Of a stretch of 35,223 bases of DNA, positions 1 to 7,860 are shown in pieces. Source of the DNA: JACRLW01 sp050181465 (GTDB lineage Bacteria; Planctomycetota; UBA1135; UBA2386); the NCBI GenBank assembly GCA_050181465.1, contig JBFXDD010000042.1:1-35223 (forward strand), read 5' to 3'. Position numbers and translations under genes: made by a program. Within the stretch, counting starts at the first letter, position 1. Each line of letters starts with the position of its first letter. The notes beneath the pieces were generated by a model. The model saw nothing but the letters and a program-made list of their open reading frames with translations, had not been told where the DNA came from and ran no database searches.

Positions 1-274
1 TGACGGAAGGAGCTGGTCGCTTCACTGGTTGCCGCCGCAGTGAGGAACCGTCACCCCCCGAGCCTGGCGCGGTAGAGACCCAGCACCATGCAGCCGGAGT
101 CAGCCTCGTACTCGGCATCGATCAGAACAGCGGCAATCGCGCGGAACTCGTCGAGATCATCGAACCGCGGTGACGCCGGCGATCCGAAGCGACCGAGAAC
201 AGTGAGAGCGTGCGATCGAGAATCCTCGACCTCCCGCTCCCCCGCCGAATTACTCCTCCCGTCAGCGCCCAACT

Positions 275-1387
275 TCAGCCGCCGCGCCGCATTCCCAACA
301 ACTCCACCATCGCCCGCCCCATCCCGTCGCCGACCAGTAGGTAGGTCTCGGCGTTGTGGAAGTAGTGGTAGTCCTGGCGATCGTTCGGGGAGACGGCGGC
401 GTCGCGCCAGAAGGGACGGGCATCGAAGGTCTTCACGTTGCCCTCGAACTGCGGGTACTTGCCGCGCTCGCCGCTGACCGCGAGCTGCGCCTCGAGGACG
501 GTCAGTGCGTGCCCCTTCATCGCAGCGCCACCGAAGCCGATCGTCGCGATTACGAAAGGCGCCTTGGGTGCCGCAAACTCCTCGCGCAGGGCTTCGATGA
601 GACGGACGAGGTTCTGCTCGTAGCGGCCGGCGTGCGCAGCGTTCTGGTCTTTGTGCCCCTGCCACCATCCGAAGCCCGCGACCTCGTAACCCTGTCCGCG
701 GTTGGCGGGATAGAACTTCGGCAAGTCGGCGAGCACCGCGCGGATGTCGCTCACGAAGTCGTCGTATTGCTTGCCGGCATACCAGTTCACTTCCTTCTTC
801 GGCTGTCCCTCGACCCATGAGTCGGGCGTGTCCTTGTAGCCGGCGTAGGTGCGGCCCTCGAACTCGAAGCGCTCGGATCCGGGCGGCAGGATGTCCCAGC
901 CCAGACTGCGGTTGCCCTGCGAAGCCTTGATGATGAGCACAGGTTCTTCGAAGTGCTCGCCCAGCACATGGCCGAACTGCAGCTCGGGCCCAAAGAAGTG
1001 ATCGCGCGCGCCGAAGCCGGGCGCGAGCCAACCTTGCTTCTGCCCGACGGTCGTCTTCACGCAATAGACATCGTCGCGACTCACCCACGCACCATCCTCG
1101 CCGCGCCAATGTGCAAAGGTCTCGCTCGCCTTGCACACCTCTTCGAGCGTGCCCTTCTTGCCGGGATCCGCGATGCGCCCGAATCCCACCATGTTCGATT
1201 GGCCCATCAGGACGAAAATCTTCAGCTTCGGTGAGCTTGCTGCCGTCGTGTCGGACTTCGACGGAACAGCTTCGGCGGCGACTTCCTGCGCAAGGGTGAA
1301 CGGTGCGATCGACGCGAACGCCACGCAAACAGCCAAGAGGCACCGGGCCAGAGCGAAGGGAGAGCGAGCAAGCGAGAAGTCGAGCAT
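275..1387 (-). CDS. Secreted sialate O-acetylesterase-like (SGNH/GDSL) carbohydrate esterase
   Basis: The 370-residue product begins with a signal peptide (hydrophobic residues about 11-33, cleavage near TLAQ) and continues as one SGNH-type esterase domain. Block I is VLMGQSNMVG with the likely nucleophile Ser64. A GFGWWQGHKD block follows mid-protein, and DYHYFHN near residues 339-345 probably holds the catalytic Asp/His. The family (sialate O-acetylesterase, CE6-like) removes acetyl groups from sugars; the substrate here is unknown. The chosen ATG at 1387 gives an intact signal peptide; reading further upstream would run into the ATPase pseudogene in another frame. It starts 25 bp downstream of that pseudogene on the same strand. 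Probably exported and used in polysaccharide breakdown. Confidence 0.85.
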   Translation of the reverse strand: MLDFSLARSPFALARCLLAVCVAFASIAPFTLAQEVAAEAVPSKSDTTAASSPKLKIFVLMGQSNMVGFGRIADPGKKGTLEEVCKASETFAHWRGEDGAWVSRDDVYCVKTTVGQKQGWLAPGFGARDHFFGPELQFGHVLGEHFEEPVLIIKASQGNRSLGWDILPPGSERFEFEGRTYAGYKDTPDSWVEGQPKKEVNWYAGKQYDDFVSDIRAVLADLPKFYPANRGQGYEVAGFGWWQGHKDQNAAHAGRYEQNLVRLIEALREEFAAPKAPFVIATIGFGGAAMKGHALTVLEAQLAVSGERGKYPQFEGNVKTFDARPFWRDAAVSPNDRQDYHYFHNAETYLLVGDGMGRAMVELLGMRRGG

Positions 1388-1412
1388 CCCCACACGATAT
1401 CGCCGCGCAGGC

Positions 1413-2557
1413 TCAATCGCGCAGCAGACGATCTCCCCACAACTGCTCGGCAAACTCGCGCCAGGGCAAGACCTCGATTCCATCCACCACACGCGGTCGC
1501 GACTCCTGGGAGACGACGAGATACCGCCGCTGCAGACCCTCTTCGCGCAGGGCTCGTAGCCCCTTGGTATGTCGGTCGGTGACGTTGTCGGTGGCTTTGA
1601 CCTCGATCGCGATCGCGTCGCCCACGATGAAGTCGACTTCCTGCCCGGCACGTGAGCGCCAGTAGCAGAGTTCCGCGCCCTGTCCACGGTAGTCACACCA
1701 GGTCTTCAGCTCGTGGCCGACCCAAGCGTCGAGAGCGTGGCCGAACTCGGGCGACGGCGCCTGCACGCGCCCCGTCCCGCGCAACTGACGCGCAACCCCG
1801 ATGTCGAAGAACTGGAACTTCGAAGTCGCGACCGCCTTGCGCTTCTTGGTTCGCTGCCACACCGGCAGGTCCCAACCGATGAGAGTGTCGCGGAGGATCT
1901 GGAAGTACTCCTGCACGGTGGTTCGCGCGACCTGCGCGTCGGCAGCGATCTGGCTGTAATTGATCTGCTCGCAGTTGCAGAGTGCCGCGACCTCGAGAAA
2001 GCGGGCAAAGGCCGGGACGTTGCGCGTCAACGCTTCATTCGCGATCTCTTCCCGAAGTTAGGTGCCGACATACGCTGCGAGATCCAGGTCGGGCTCGTCA
2101 CCGAGGTGGATCGCGGGCAAGAGACCGTGATGCAAGGCACGCATCAGGTCGAAGGATTCGCCGATCTCGTGGATCGACAGCGGATGGAAGCTGAGCGAAC
2201 GTGCGCGACCACCGAGAAGATTCAGACCACCGGTGCGAAGCTTGCGCGCGCTCGAACCGGTGAGCACGAAGCGTTGCTTGCGACGCTCGATCAGCCACTG
2301 AACCTCGTCGAGTAGAATCGGCAGCTTCTGGATCTCGTCGAGAACTACGAGATCGCCCGGCTCGGAGCACTATTCGCGGAGCCGCTGCGGAGCCCGCTGG
2401 AGCGTGAGGTAGGTGTCGCTGAGCAGGAGATCGATGAGCTCGGCAACCCCGAGTGCTGCGCGATGACCGTGCTCTTGCCGGTCTGATGGGGGCCGAACAG
2501 GAACAGGGATCGCTTGGTGGTGGCCGAGCGGAGATCGACGGCTCGGTTCAGGTCCAT
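1413..2557 (-). pseudogene. AAA ATPase with DUF4143 domain, broken by one frameshift and two nonsense codons
   Basis: The pieces together make a typical ATP-binding DUF4143 protein of about 380 residues. They are a Walker A motif FGPHQTGKST near the start, a Walker B region VVLDEIQK, the segment RFVLTGSSARKL, and a C-terminal DUF4143/nuclease-like domain ending in EVDFIVG and IEVKAT. Three lesions interrupt it. A 1-nt deletion lies near 2459-2463, where the frame changes after TVIAQ. A TAG lies at 2370-2372 and a TAA at 2058-2060. The frame is otherwise continuous from 2369 to 1413. Both stops fall where a Tyr codon (TAC) fits the family, for instance between AAYVGT and LREEIANE. The last piece (from about 2030) could still be translated alone. 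Either recent decay or sequencing error would explain this. Such ATPases are widespread and of unclear role. Confidence 0.8.
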
Positions 2558-2684
2558 GGCTGGATCTTGCCGTGATTGTCGGCGTATTTTCACGCAAATC
2601 GCCGCCTGTCCCGGCAATCTGCGAAACGCTCACGCTGGGACGCTGGCGCTCCGGCGCGCTCGAGCCGGCCGGACGAGCCGGATG

Positions 2685-2723
2685 ATTCGTGAACGTCGTC
2701 GCGAGATCGACGCAGGTCGATGT
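2685..2723 (-). repeat. Partial copy of dispersed palindromic element, cut by assembly gap
   Basis: The 39 visible bases begin with ATTCGTGAACGTC. They match the reverse complement of the right arm of the element at 13652-13835 at about 38 of 39 positions, and then run into the N-run. The assembler evidently stopped inside a repeat present in several copies. Confidence 0.85.
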
Positions 2724-2823
2724 NNNNNNNNNNNNNNNNNNNNNNNNNNNNNNNNNNNNNNNNNNNNNNNNNNNNNNNNNNNNNNNNNNNNNNNNNNNNN
2801 NNNNNNNNNNNNNNNNNNNNNNN
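2724..2823. other. Assembly gap (100 N)
   Basis: Exactly 100 N, so probably a fixed-length placeholder. It truncates nadE on its right and a palindromic repeat on its left. The missing nadE C-terminus alone should need roughly 400 bp, so the true gap is longer than shown, or the two sides are not adjacent. Confidence 0.95.
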
Positions 2824-4073
2824 GCACACTCACTCTTGTTGCCGGTGGTGAGCAACAACGCGCCGAACTTGTTGGCATAGGCCATCAACAAGGTCCCACG
2901 CGTGCGTGCCTGCAGGTTCTCTTCGGCGACCCCGGCGGTCGTGTCGCGAAACACGTCGGCCAACGCGTCGCCGAACGCGGACTGCAAACCGCGGATGGGA
3001 ACCTCGTGCAGGCGGATGCCTAGGTTCTCGGCGAGCGCGCGTGCATCGCGCACGCTGTGATCGCTGCTGAACGTCGACGGCATCGCCACGCCGGCGACGT
3101 GCTCGGGGCCGAGCGCATCCACCGCGAGCGCGGCCACCAAGGCGCTGTCGATGCCGCCCGACAGGCCGATCACCACATCGCGGAAGCCGAACTTGCCGCA
3201 ATAGGCGCGGATACCCTGCACGATCGCGGCGTGCTGCATCTCGATCAATGGACGCCAGCTCGGCTGATGCCGCCACTTCGCGTCGAGATCGACGAGGAAC
3301 ACACCCTCCTCGAAGAAGCGCGGAGCGAATGCCAAGCCCTCGGCACCGACCGCCAACGACCCGCCATCGAACTGGAAGCCGACGTTGCCGCCGACTTGGT
3401 TGCAGAACAGAAACGGCCTGCCGTGGCGCTCGACCGCGGCGCGCAACATGCGATGGCGAAAGCGCTCCTTGCCCTCATCGTCGCGACCGCGCCGATTCCA
3501 AGGACTGGCGGAGAGATTGACGAGCACATCCACTCCCTCCCCGGCAAGCACCGCGACCGGATCGACCTCGTAGATGCGTTGCTCGAAGAAGCTGGCGTCG
3601 TTCCAGGCGTCTTCGCAGATGGTGACGCCGAAGCGTCGGCCGCCGATCTTGACCACGTTCCGCTCAGGATGCGGCCACGACTCGAAGAAGCGTTCTTCGT
3701 CGAAGATGTCGTAGGTCGGCAACAGGGACTTACGCGCAACGATCGTGGCGATGCCGTCTTCACACAGCGCGACCGCATTGAACAGCCTCCGGCCGCCGCG
3801 ACTCGCACCGGCGTTGCGCTCGAGACAACCGAGCAGAACCGGCAGATCGGGCGGCAACGCAGCGGCGAGTTCGGCGAGCGCGGCATCGTGCGCGCCGAGG
3901 AAGCCGTCGCGCAACAGCAGGTCTTCCGGCGGATAACCGCATAGCACGAGTTCGGAGAAGATCGCGAGGTGCGCGCCCTGTCGACGCGCTTCCACGGCGG
4001 CAGCGAGGATCTTCTGTCGGTTGCCGGCGAAGTCGCCGACCGTGGGATCGAGCTGACAGAGTGCGACGATCAC
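2824..4073 (-). CDS. nadE: Glutamine-dependent NAD+ synthetase, 3' end lost in gap
   Basis: It makes NAD+ from deamido-NAD+, ATP and glutamine. The N-terminal nitrilase-type glutaminase domain (1 to about 260) shows the full triad: Glu41 (SELVLCGYPPEDLL), Lys115 (ARKSLLPTYDIFDE) and Cys153 (TICEDAWND). The C-terminal synthetase domain has the ATP pyrophosphatase loop LSGGIDS (about 304-310) and the motif TTGNKSE at about 409-415. The sequence stops there, at residue 416 of an expected 540-560. The start is GTG at 4073; a GAGGGG Shine-Dalgarno-like run overlaps the stop of ispH 12 bp upstream, so the two genes are probably cotranscribed. The visible part has no lesions, so truncation is an assembly effect and not evidence of a pseudogene. 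Confidence 0.93.
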
Positions 4074-4085
4074 TGCAAGATCCCC

Positions 4086-5006
4086 TCAGCGCAGCTCGAG
4101 CGGCAACGTGAACTGAACGGTCTCTTCGACACCGTCGACTTCGCTGACGTGGCCCGCGCCGAACTCCCGCAATCGGTCGAGCACGCGATTGACGCTGATC
4201 TCCGGCGTCGACGCGCCGGAAGTGACCCCGACCGTCTGCACTCCGATCAGCCAGGCCGGATCGAGTTCCTCGGGCCCGAGAATCAGATGTGCGGGAACTC
4301 CCTGAGCTGCGCCGATCTCACGCAGGCGATTGCTGTTCGAACTGGTGGGATCACCGATCACCAGCCAGAGATCAACCTGGCCGTCGAGTTGCTTGACGGC
4401 CATCTGGCGATTGGTCGTCGCGTAGCAGATGTCTTCCTTGCGCGGGATCTCCAGCAGCGGAAAGCGTCGCCGAAGCACGCTCATCACCGCGCCCATCTCG
4501 TCGACCGACAAGGTGGTCTGCGTCAGCACGCCCAAGCGGGTCGGATCCGGAACCTGCACGGTCTCCGCCTCCGCGGGAGTGCTCACCACGATGGTTCGAT
4601 CCGGCGCTTCTCCCACCACACCTTCGACTTCGACGTGCTCGCGGTGACCGATCAGCAAGATGGTCTTGCCGGCGCGCGCGAATCGCCGCGCCTCGGCGTG
4701 CACCTTGGTGACCAAGGGACAGGTCGCGTCGATCTTGGTGAGCTTCAGCTCGGCAGCCTCATCGAACACCGCCGGTGCGACACCGTGGGCGGAGAAGATG
4801 ACGTGCGATCCGGCCGGGATCTCACGAAGGTCATCGACGAAGACCGCGCCCTTGGCTCGCAGCGCGTCCACCACCACCGAGTTGTGGACGATCTCGTGCC
4901 GCACGTAGATGGGTGCGCCGAACTTCTGGAGTGCCCGTTCGACGGCCTCGATCGCGCGCTCGACGCCAGCACAGAAGCCGCGGGGACGGCAGAGGAGAAC
5001 TCGCAT
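4086..5006 (-). CDS. ispH: 4-hydroxy-3-methylbut-2-enyl diphosphate reductase (IspH/LytB)
   Basis: Last enzyme of the MEP isoprenoid pathway; reduces HMBPP to IPP and DMAPP with a 4Fe-4S cluster. All three cluster cysteines are present: Cys12 (GFCAGV), Cys96 (DATCPLV) and Cys193 (DICYATTNRQ). Substrate-pocket residues are also there: His41 (EIVHN), His74 (SAHGV), His120, and the TSSNSNRL motif. At 306 residues it is full length for the family. It is the first gene of a minus-strand pair with nadE. It diverges from bolA and the CGFS glutaredoxin, both linked to Fe-S cluster handling, which fits an Fe-S enzyme as neighbour. Confidence 0.97.
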   Translation of the reverse strand: MRVLLCRPRGFCAGVERAIEAVERALQKFGAPIYVRHEIVHNSVVVDALRAKGAVFVDDLREIPAGSHVIFSAHGVAPAVFDEAAELKLTKIDATCPLVTKVHAEARRFARAGKTILLIGHREHVEVEGVVGEAPDRTIVVSTPAEAETVQVPDPTRLGVLTQTTLSVDEMGAVMSVLRRRFPLLEIPRKEDICYATTNRQMAVKQLDGQVDLWLVIGDPTSSNSNRLREIGAAQGVPAHLILGPEELDPAWLIGVQTVGVTSGASTPEISVNRVLDRLREFGAGHVSEVDGVEETVQFTLPLELR

Positions 5007-5137
5007 GCCGCGGGCAGTGTGGGCGCACCGCTCAACGCCCGCAAGTATGCCGCCCTTGAAGTCGCCGAGGCTTGCAACTTATCTCTACCCTCCGGCTCAT
5101 CGCCGTCCGCCGCGACCTCTCTCTCCCCAAAGCGCGA
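5007..5137. promoter_or_regulatory. Divergent intergenic region between ispH and bolA
   Basis: This 131-bp stretch separates two divergent gene pairs and must hold the promoters for both. I see no convincing -35/-10 pair, riboswitch or operator. A pyrimidine-rich run (about 5085-5130) precedes the bolA start and no clear Shine-Dalgarno sequence is present. Confidence 0.4.
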
Positions 5138-5386
5138 ATGTTCAGCAAGGAAGCCGTCCAACGGCTCGTGGAAGCCGGCATTGCCGGTGCTCGAGTCGCC
5201 GTGACCGATCTCACCGGCACTTCAGACCACTTCGGCATCCGCGTCGTCGCCGAGAGTTTCGCCGGCAAGAGCCGTATCGAGCGCCACAAGATGGTGCACA
5301 AGGCTCTCGGCCAATACCTGACGCGCGAGATTCACGCCGTCGAGATCAAAGCACTCACGCCCGCCGAAGCGGCGGCGGCGACCTGA
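5138..5386 (+). CDS. BolA family protein
   Basis: The 82-residue product is a compact BolA/IbaG-type protein. It has DHFGIRVVAESFAGKSRIERHKMV, written here in two parts: the DHFGIRVV strand and the FAGKSRIERHKMVHKAL helix, which carries the conserved His. BolA proteins pair with CGFS glutaredoxins to hold or pass on 2Fe-2S clusters, and the glutaredoxin lies 57 bp downstream. The ATG at 5138 gives a normal BolA N-terminus (MFSKEAVQRLV). An in-frame TTG at 5072 would add 22 residues unlike the family and is less likely. Cytoplasmic; probably acts in iron-sulfur or redox control. Confidence 0.88.
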   Translation: MFSKEAVQRLVEAGIAGARVAVTDLTGTSDHFGIRVVAESFAGKSRIERHKMVHKALGQYLTREIHAVEIKALTPAEAAAAT

Positions 5387-5443
5387 CTCGACCGCCACTT
5401 CCAACCGACCGTCCGACCCTCTCCCAAAGCCAATCGACCTGCC

Positions 5444-5764
5444 ATGTGGACTACTGATGACATCAAGGCGACCGTCGCCAAACACAAAGTCGTGATCTTC
5501 GCCAAGGGCACCAAGGAACAGCCCGTGTGCGGCTTCAGTCACCGCGCCATCGCGGTGATGAGCCAGATGGGCAAGCCCTTCGAAGTCGTCAACATCTTCG
5601 ACGACCCGTCGATTCGGCCTGCGCTGATGGACGCCTTCGGCTGGCCGACGACCCCGCAGGTGTTCGTCGGCGGCGAATTGCTCGGCGGCTCCGACATCGT
5701 GCTCGAGATGGCACAGTCCGGGGAGCTTCAGGAGAAGCTCGACGCCGTGTTCGCGCAGGCCTGA
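5444..5764 (+). CDS. grxD: Monothiol (CGFS-type) glutaredoxin, Grx4 family
   Basis: The 106-residue product carries the defining CGFS active site at Cys29-Ser32, preceded by the glutathione-binding FAKGTKEQP loop. It also has the WPTTPQVFVGGELLGGSDI segment, with the cis-Pro and the GG/SD glutathione-binding residues. Single-domain CGFS glutaredoxins bind a 2Fe-2S cluster with glutathione and deliver it to client proteins, often together with BolA. The preceding gene encodes exactly that partner, so the two form a likely operon. A GC hairpin 11 bp after the stop probably ends transcription. Confidence 0.95.
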   Translation: MWTTDDIKATVAKHKVVIFAKGTKEQPVCGFSHRAIAVMSQMGKPFEVVNIFDDPSIRPALMDAFGWPTTPQVFVGGELLGGSDIVLEMAQSGELQEKLDAVFAQA

Positions 5765-5775
5765 AGGCGCGCGAC

Positions 5776-5805
5776 GGCGAGCGCGACCAGCCGGTCTCGC
5801 TCGCC
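5776..5805. terminator. Bidirectional GC hairpin between convergent genes
   Basis: GGCGAGCG pairs perfectly with CGCTCGCC, and inside it GACC pairs with GGTC around an AGCC loop. It sits between the glutaredoxin stop (5764) and the stop of the minus-strand gene at 5824. There is no U-tract on either strand, so the terminator call rests on position and stem strength. Confidence 0.55.
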
Positions 5806-5823
5806 CCCAGCCCCGACTGGGCT

Positions 5824-6861
5824 TCAGCGCGTGCCGATCGTGAGATCGAGCCGCTCGCTGAGCACAAGGCGGCCCGCGGTGGTCGCGAACACGCCCTGCA
5901 AGTAGACCTCGAGGCCGTTCAAGGCAGTCTGGTTCGGGATCGCCAGTGCCAGGTTGATCGGTTGCGACGGACCCTGCCACAGGCCGACCGAGATCGCGGA
6001 CGGCGCGGGCGAGAGTCCGAGCAGGAACTCGCCATCGCCGCCGGTCTTGCCGGCACCCGGGAAGCTCACACCGCACGGCGTGTTCGTGCTCGGAACCGTC
6101 GACAGCAGGACGATCCCGTTGGTACTGCCTGCGGGCATTCCCGCTTGGTTGGCAGGGTCACCCAGGCGCACGTTGACCGTCGTTCCGACCACCGGTCGCT
6201 CGCCCTGGCGGGCCGATTGGGGGACGTTGAGGTCGTGGACCTGGTTCAGCGGCACCGGGTAGATGTGGATGCGGTCGAGCTTGAAGTGAGAAGACCGACC
6301 GGAGATGCGCAGTTCATTGATGCCAGAATTCAGGTTGAACTCGTACATCCCGTGACCCGGATCGACCCGCGTGTGCCAGTTCCAGGCGCGCGCGTTGCTG
6401 CCGTTGTTGGAGTAGATCTTGAGCCAGGACGCGCCGTTGATGCTCATCCAGCAGTCGTTCTCCTCCGAAGGATCGGCGTGGTCGTGGCGGTTGTGCATCG
6501 ACAGGCGATACCGCTGCGGCAGCTCACAGAAGAGCCGAACGGAGAAGGTGCCTTGCCCGGGCGAGCTGAAGTAGTTCGGGCCGGACCAACGGAGATAGCC
6601 GGCACCGGAGAAGCCGGAGTTCACGGTCTCGAGAACCCATGGACTGGGGAAGTTCCCGGACTCGGCCTCGATCGCGAACACACCCTGCGCATCCTGACGG
6701 AAGAGGCGGGTATCGGAGATCGCGGTGCTGAGGCTTCCCGTCGGCGCTGCACCCTGGCAGCCCGGCACGACTTCGGTGGTGGCGAGGCCCTGCGCCAACG
6801 CGGCGGAGCCGAGGGCCAGGGAAAGAAGGAGCGAACGCTCGATTCGATGGAATGTGGACAT
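5824..6861 (-). CDS. Secreted protein with carbohydrate-binding-like beta-sandwich and lineage-typical C-terminal module
   Basis: The 345-residue product has a signal peptide (hydrophobic residues about 9-22, cleavage near ALAQ). Residues about 60-205 look like a CBM6/galactose-binding type beta-sandwich: it opens FAIEAESGNF, has aromatic strands such as GYLRWSG and CWMSINGASWLKIY, and ends LDRIHIYPV. From about 225 to the end lies a module with the pattern LALAIPNQTALNGLEVYLQG, also seen in the other secreted proteins of this window. No catalytic residues are recognisable. It is probably anchored at or released from the cell surface and binds a glycan. The fold call is inference from pattern and the ligand is unknown. 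Confidence 0.75.
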   Translation of the reverse strand: MSTFHRIERSLLLSLALGSAALAQGLATTEVVPGCQGAAPTGSLSTAISDTRLFRQDAQGVFAIEAESGNFPSPWVLETVNSGFSGAGYLRWSGPNYFSSPGQGTFSVRLFCELPQRYRLSMHNRHDHADPSEENDCWMSINGASWLKIYSNNGSNARAWNWHTRVDPGHGMYEFNLNSGINELRISGRSSHFKLDRIHIYPVPLNQVHDLNVPQSARQGERPVVGTTVNVRLGDPANQAGMPAGSTNGIVLLSTVPSTNTPCGVSFPGAGKTGGDGEFLLGLSPAPSAISVGLWQGPSQPINLALAIPNQTALNGLEVYLQGVFATTAGRLVLSERLDLTIGTR

Positions 6862-7044
6862 GGCGAGCAGGGAGGACTGCGTGGCTGAAAGCGGTGGCGG
6901 CTACGCAGTGGGCGGACCGATCGGCCACGATAGCGGACCAGCCAAGGGCTCTTTCTGCGTGCTCCCCCGAAAATCCGGTGTGAGCGAATGCGAAGCGGCT
7001 CCCGATCCCCGGCAAACTACGGTGCGACTGGACGCCTCAGGAGT

Positions 7045-7686
7045 CTACCATACGCTCAGGCGGATGCCGGAAAGCCCTGCGCGAGTCGCGAAGCTGGCAA
7101 AGCCCAAGGGCCGACTGCGTTCCACCTCGGGCCTGAGTCCCAGCCGTCGCCCTCGGGGATCCACCGTCGCGACGGTCTCACCGTCGATCCTCGCTTCGAT
7201 CCGATCGGATCGGACTTCCAGCAGCACCCGGTAGGCCCGACCGTTCACGAAGCTGCGGTAGGTCGTGGTCTCGTTCTCCGCGGCATCCAAGCCATCCAGG
7301 GAAGAGAGGCCACACAGGGCACCACCCCAGCCGCCCAACACCAGCGTGAGATGGGCCTCGCCGACCGGGAAGGTGAGGCCGCAGAAGAAGTCGCTCCCGC
7401 GAAGACGTGTCGCGGTGAACTCGAGTCGGTAATCGACGCGCGGCAGCTCGGCACCCCGCCACGTGACGCCGGTCAGTGGGGAACCCTGATCGAGGATCAG
7501 CACGCCGTCCTCCACGAAGACCTCGCCGTCCCCTCCGAAACCGGACGGTTCGAATTCGCCGAGACTGGCGCCGTCGAAGAGCACGATCTGACGGGTCGGC
7601 GAAGACGACGCATCGGAATCGACGACCGCGCACCCAACAGGCATCAAGGCGGTGGCCACGATGGCAACGGCTGCACGGCGATACAT
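7045..7686 (-). CDS. Putative lipoprotein with DUF1080 (LamG-like) domain
   Basis: The 213-residue product starts with a hydrophobic leader ending in MPVGC. This resembles a lipobox with Cys19 as possible lipidation site, although Pro at -3 is not classical. The rest is a DUF1080-type concanavalin-like domain: IVLFDGASLGEF, then VEDGVLIL, YRLEFTATRLRGSDFFCGLTFPV (in pieces), and the closing strands YRVLLEVRSDRIEARIDG. DUF1080 domains are very common in Planctomycetota, and some act on 3-keto-sugars; nothing here shows which substrate. The ATG at 7684-7686 was chosen because it begins the leader; the longer frame upstream is not protein-like. It ends with TAG. It is divergent from the membrane protein gene at 7861. 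Confidence 0.72.
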   Translation of the reverse strand: MYRRAAVAIVATALMPVGCAVVDSDASSSPTRQIVLFDGASLGEFEPSGFGGDGEVFVEDGVLILDQGSPLTGVTWRGAELPRVDYRLEFTATRLRGSDFFCGLTFPVGEAHLTLVLGGWGGALCGLSSLDGLDAAENETTTYRSFVNGRAYRVLLEVRSDRIEARIDGETVATVDPRGRRLGLRPEVERSRPLGFASFATRAGLSGIRLSVW

Positions 7687-7860
7687 GCCGCCATCGTCGG
7701 GCGGGCGAGTCGTCGCGCAAGTCGGCGGTGCCCGGACGCCGCGTGTCTCGAACTGTCCAGCGGCGAGACACCCCAAGGTCTCCGAACGAGAACGACGATT
7801 CAGGACTGCACACCGGTGTGCCGAAGTCCAACGCCGACTCCACCACCTGACTTTGCCACC
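7687..7860. promoter_or_regulatory. Divergent intergenic region
   Basis: This 174-bp region lies between the divergent starts at 7686 and 7861 and presumably holds both promoters. No recognisable promoter boxes, hairpin or Shine-Dalgarno sequence were found. Confidence 0.3.

Noticed and set aside
51..240. Minus-strand frame with plausible protein text (RFDDLDEFRAIAAVLIDAEY...) ending at 51
   Set aside because: No start codon could be found for it, and it runs into sequence antisense or out of frame to the esterase gene. It may be a gene remnant but cannot be supported.
1413..2557. Stop-codon reassignment of TAG/TAA to Tyr to explain the ATPase gene
   Set aside because: Three apparently intact genes (7045, 10272, 34274) end with TAG, and the ATPase gene also has a frameshift, so decay is the simpler reading.
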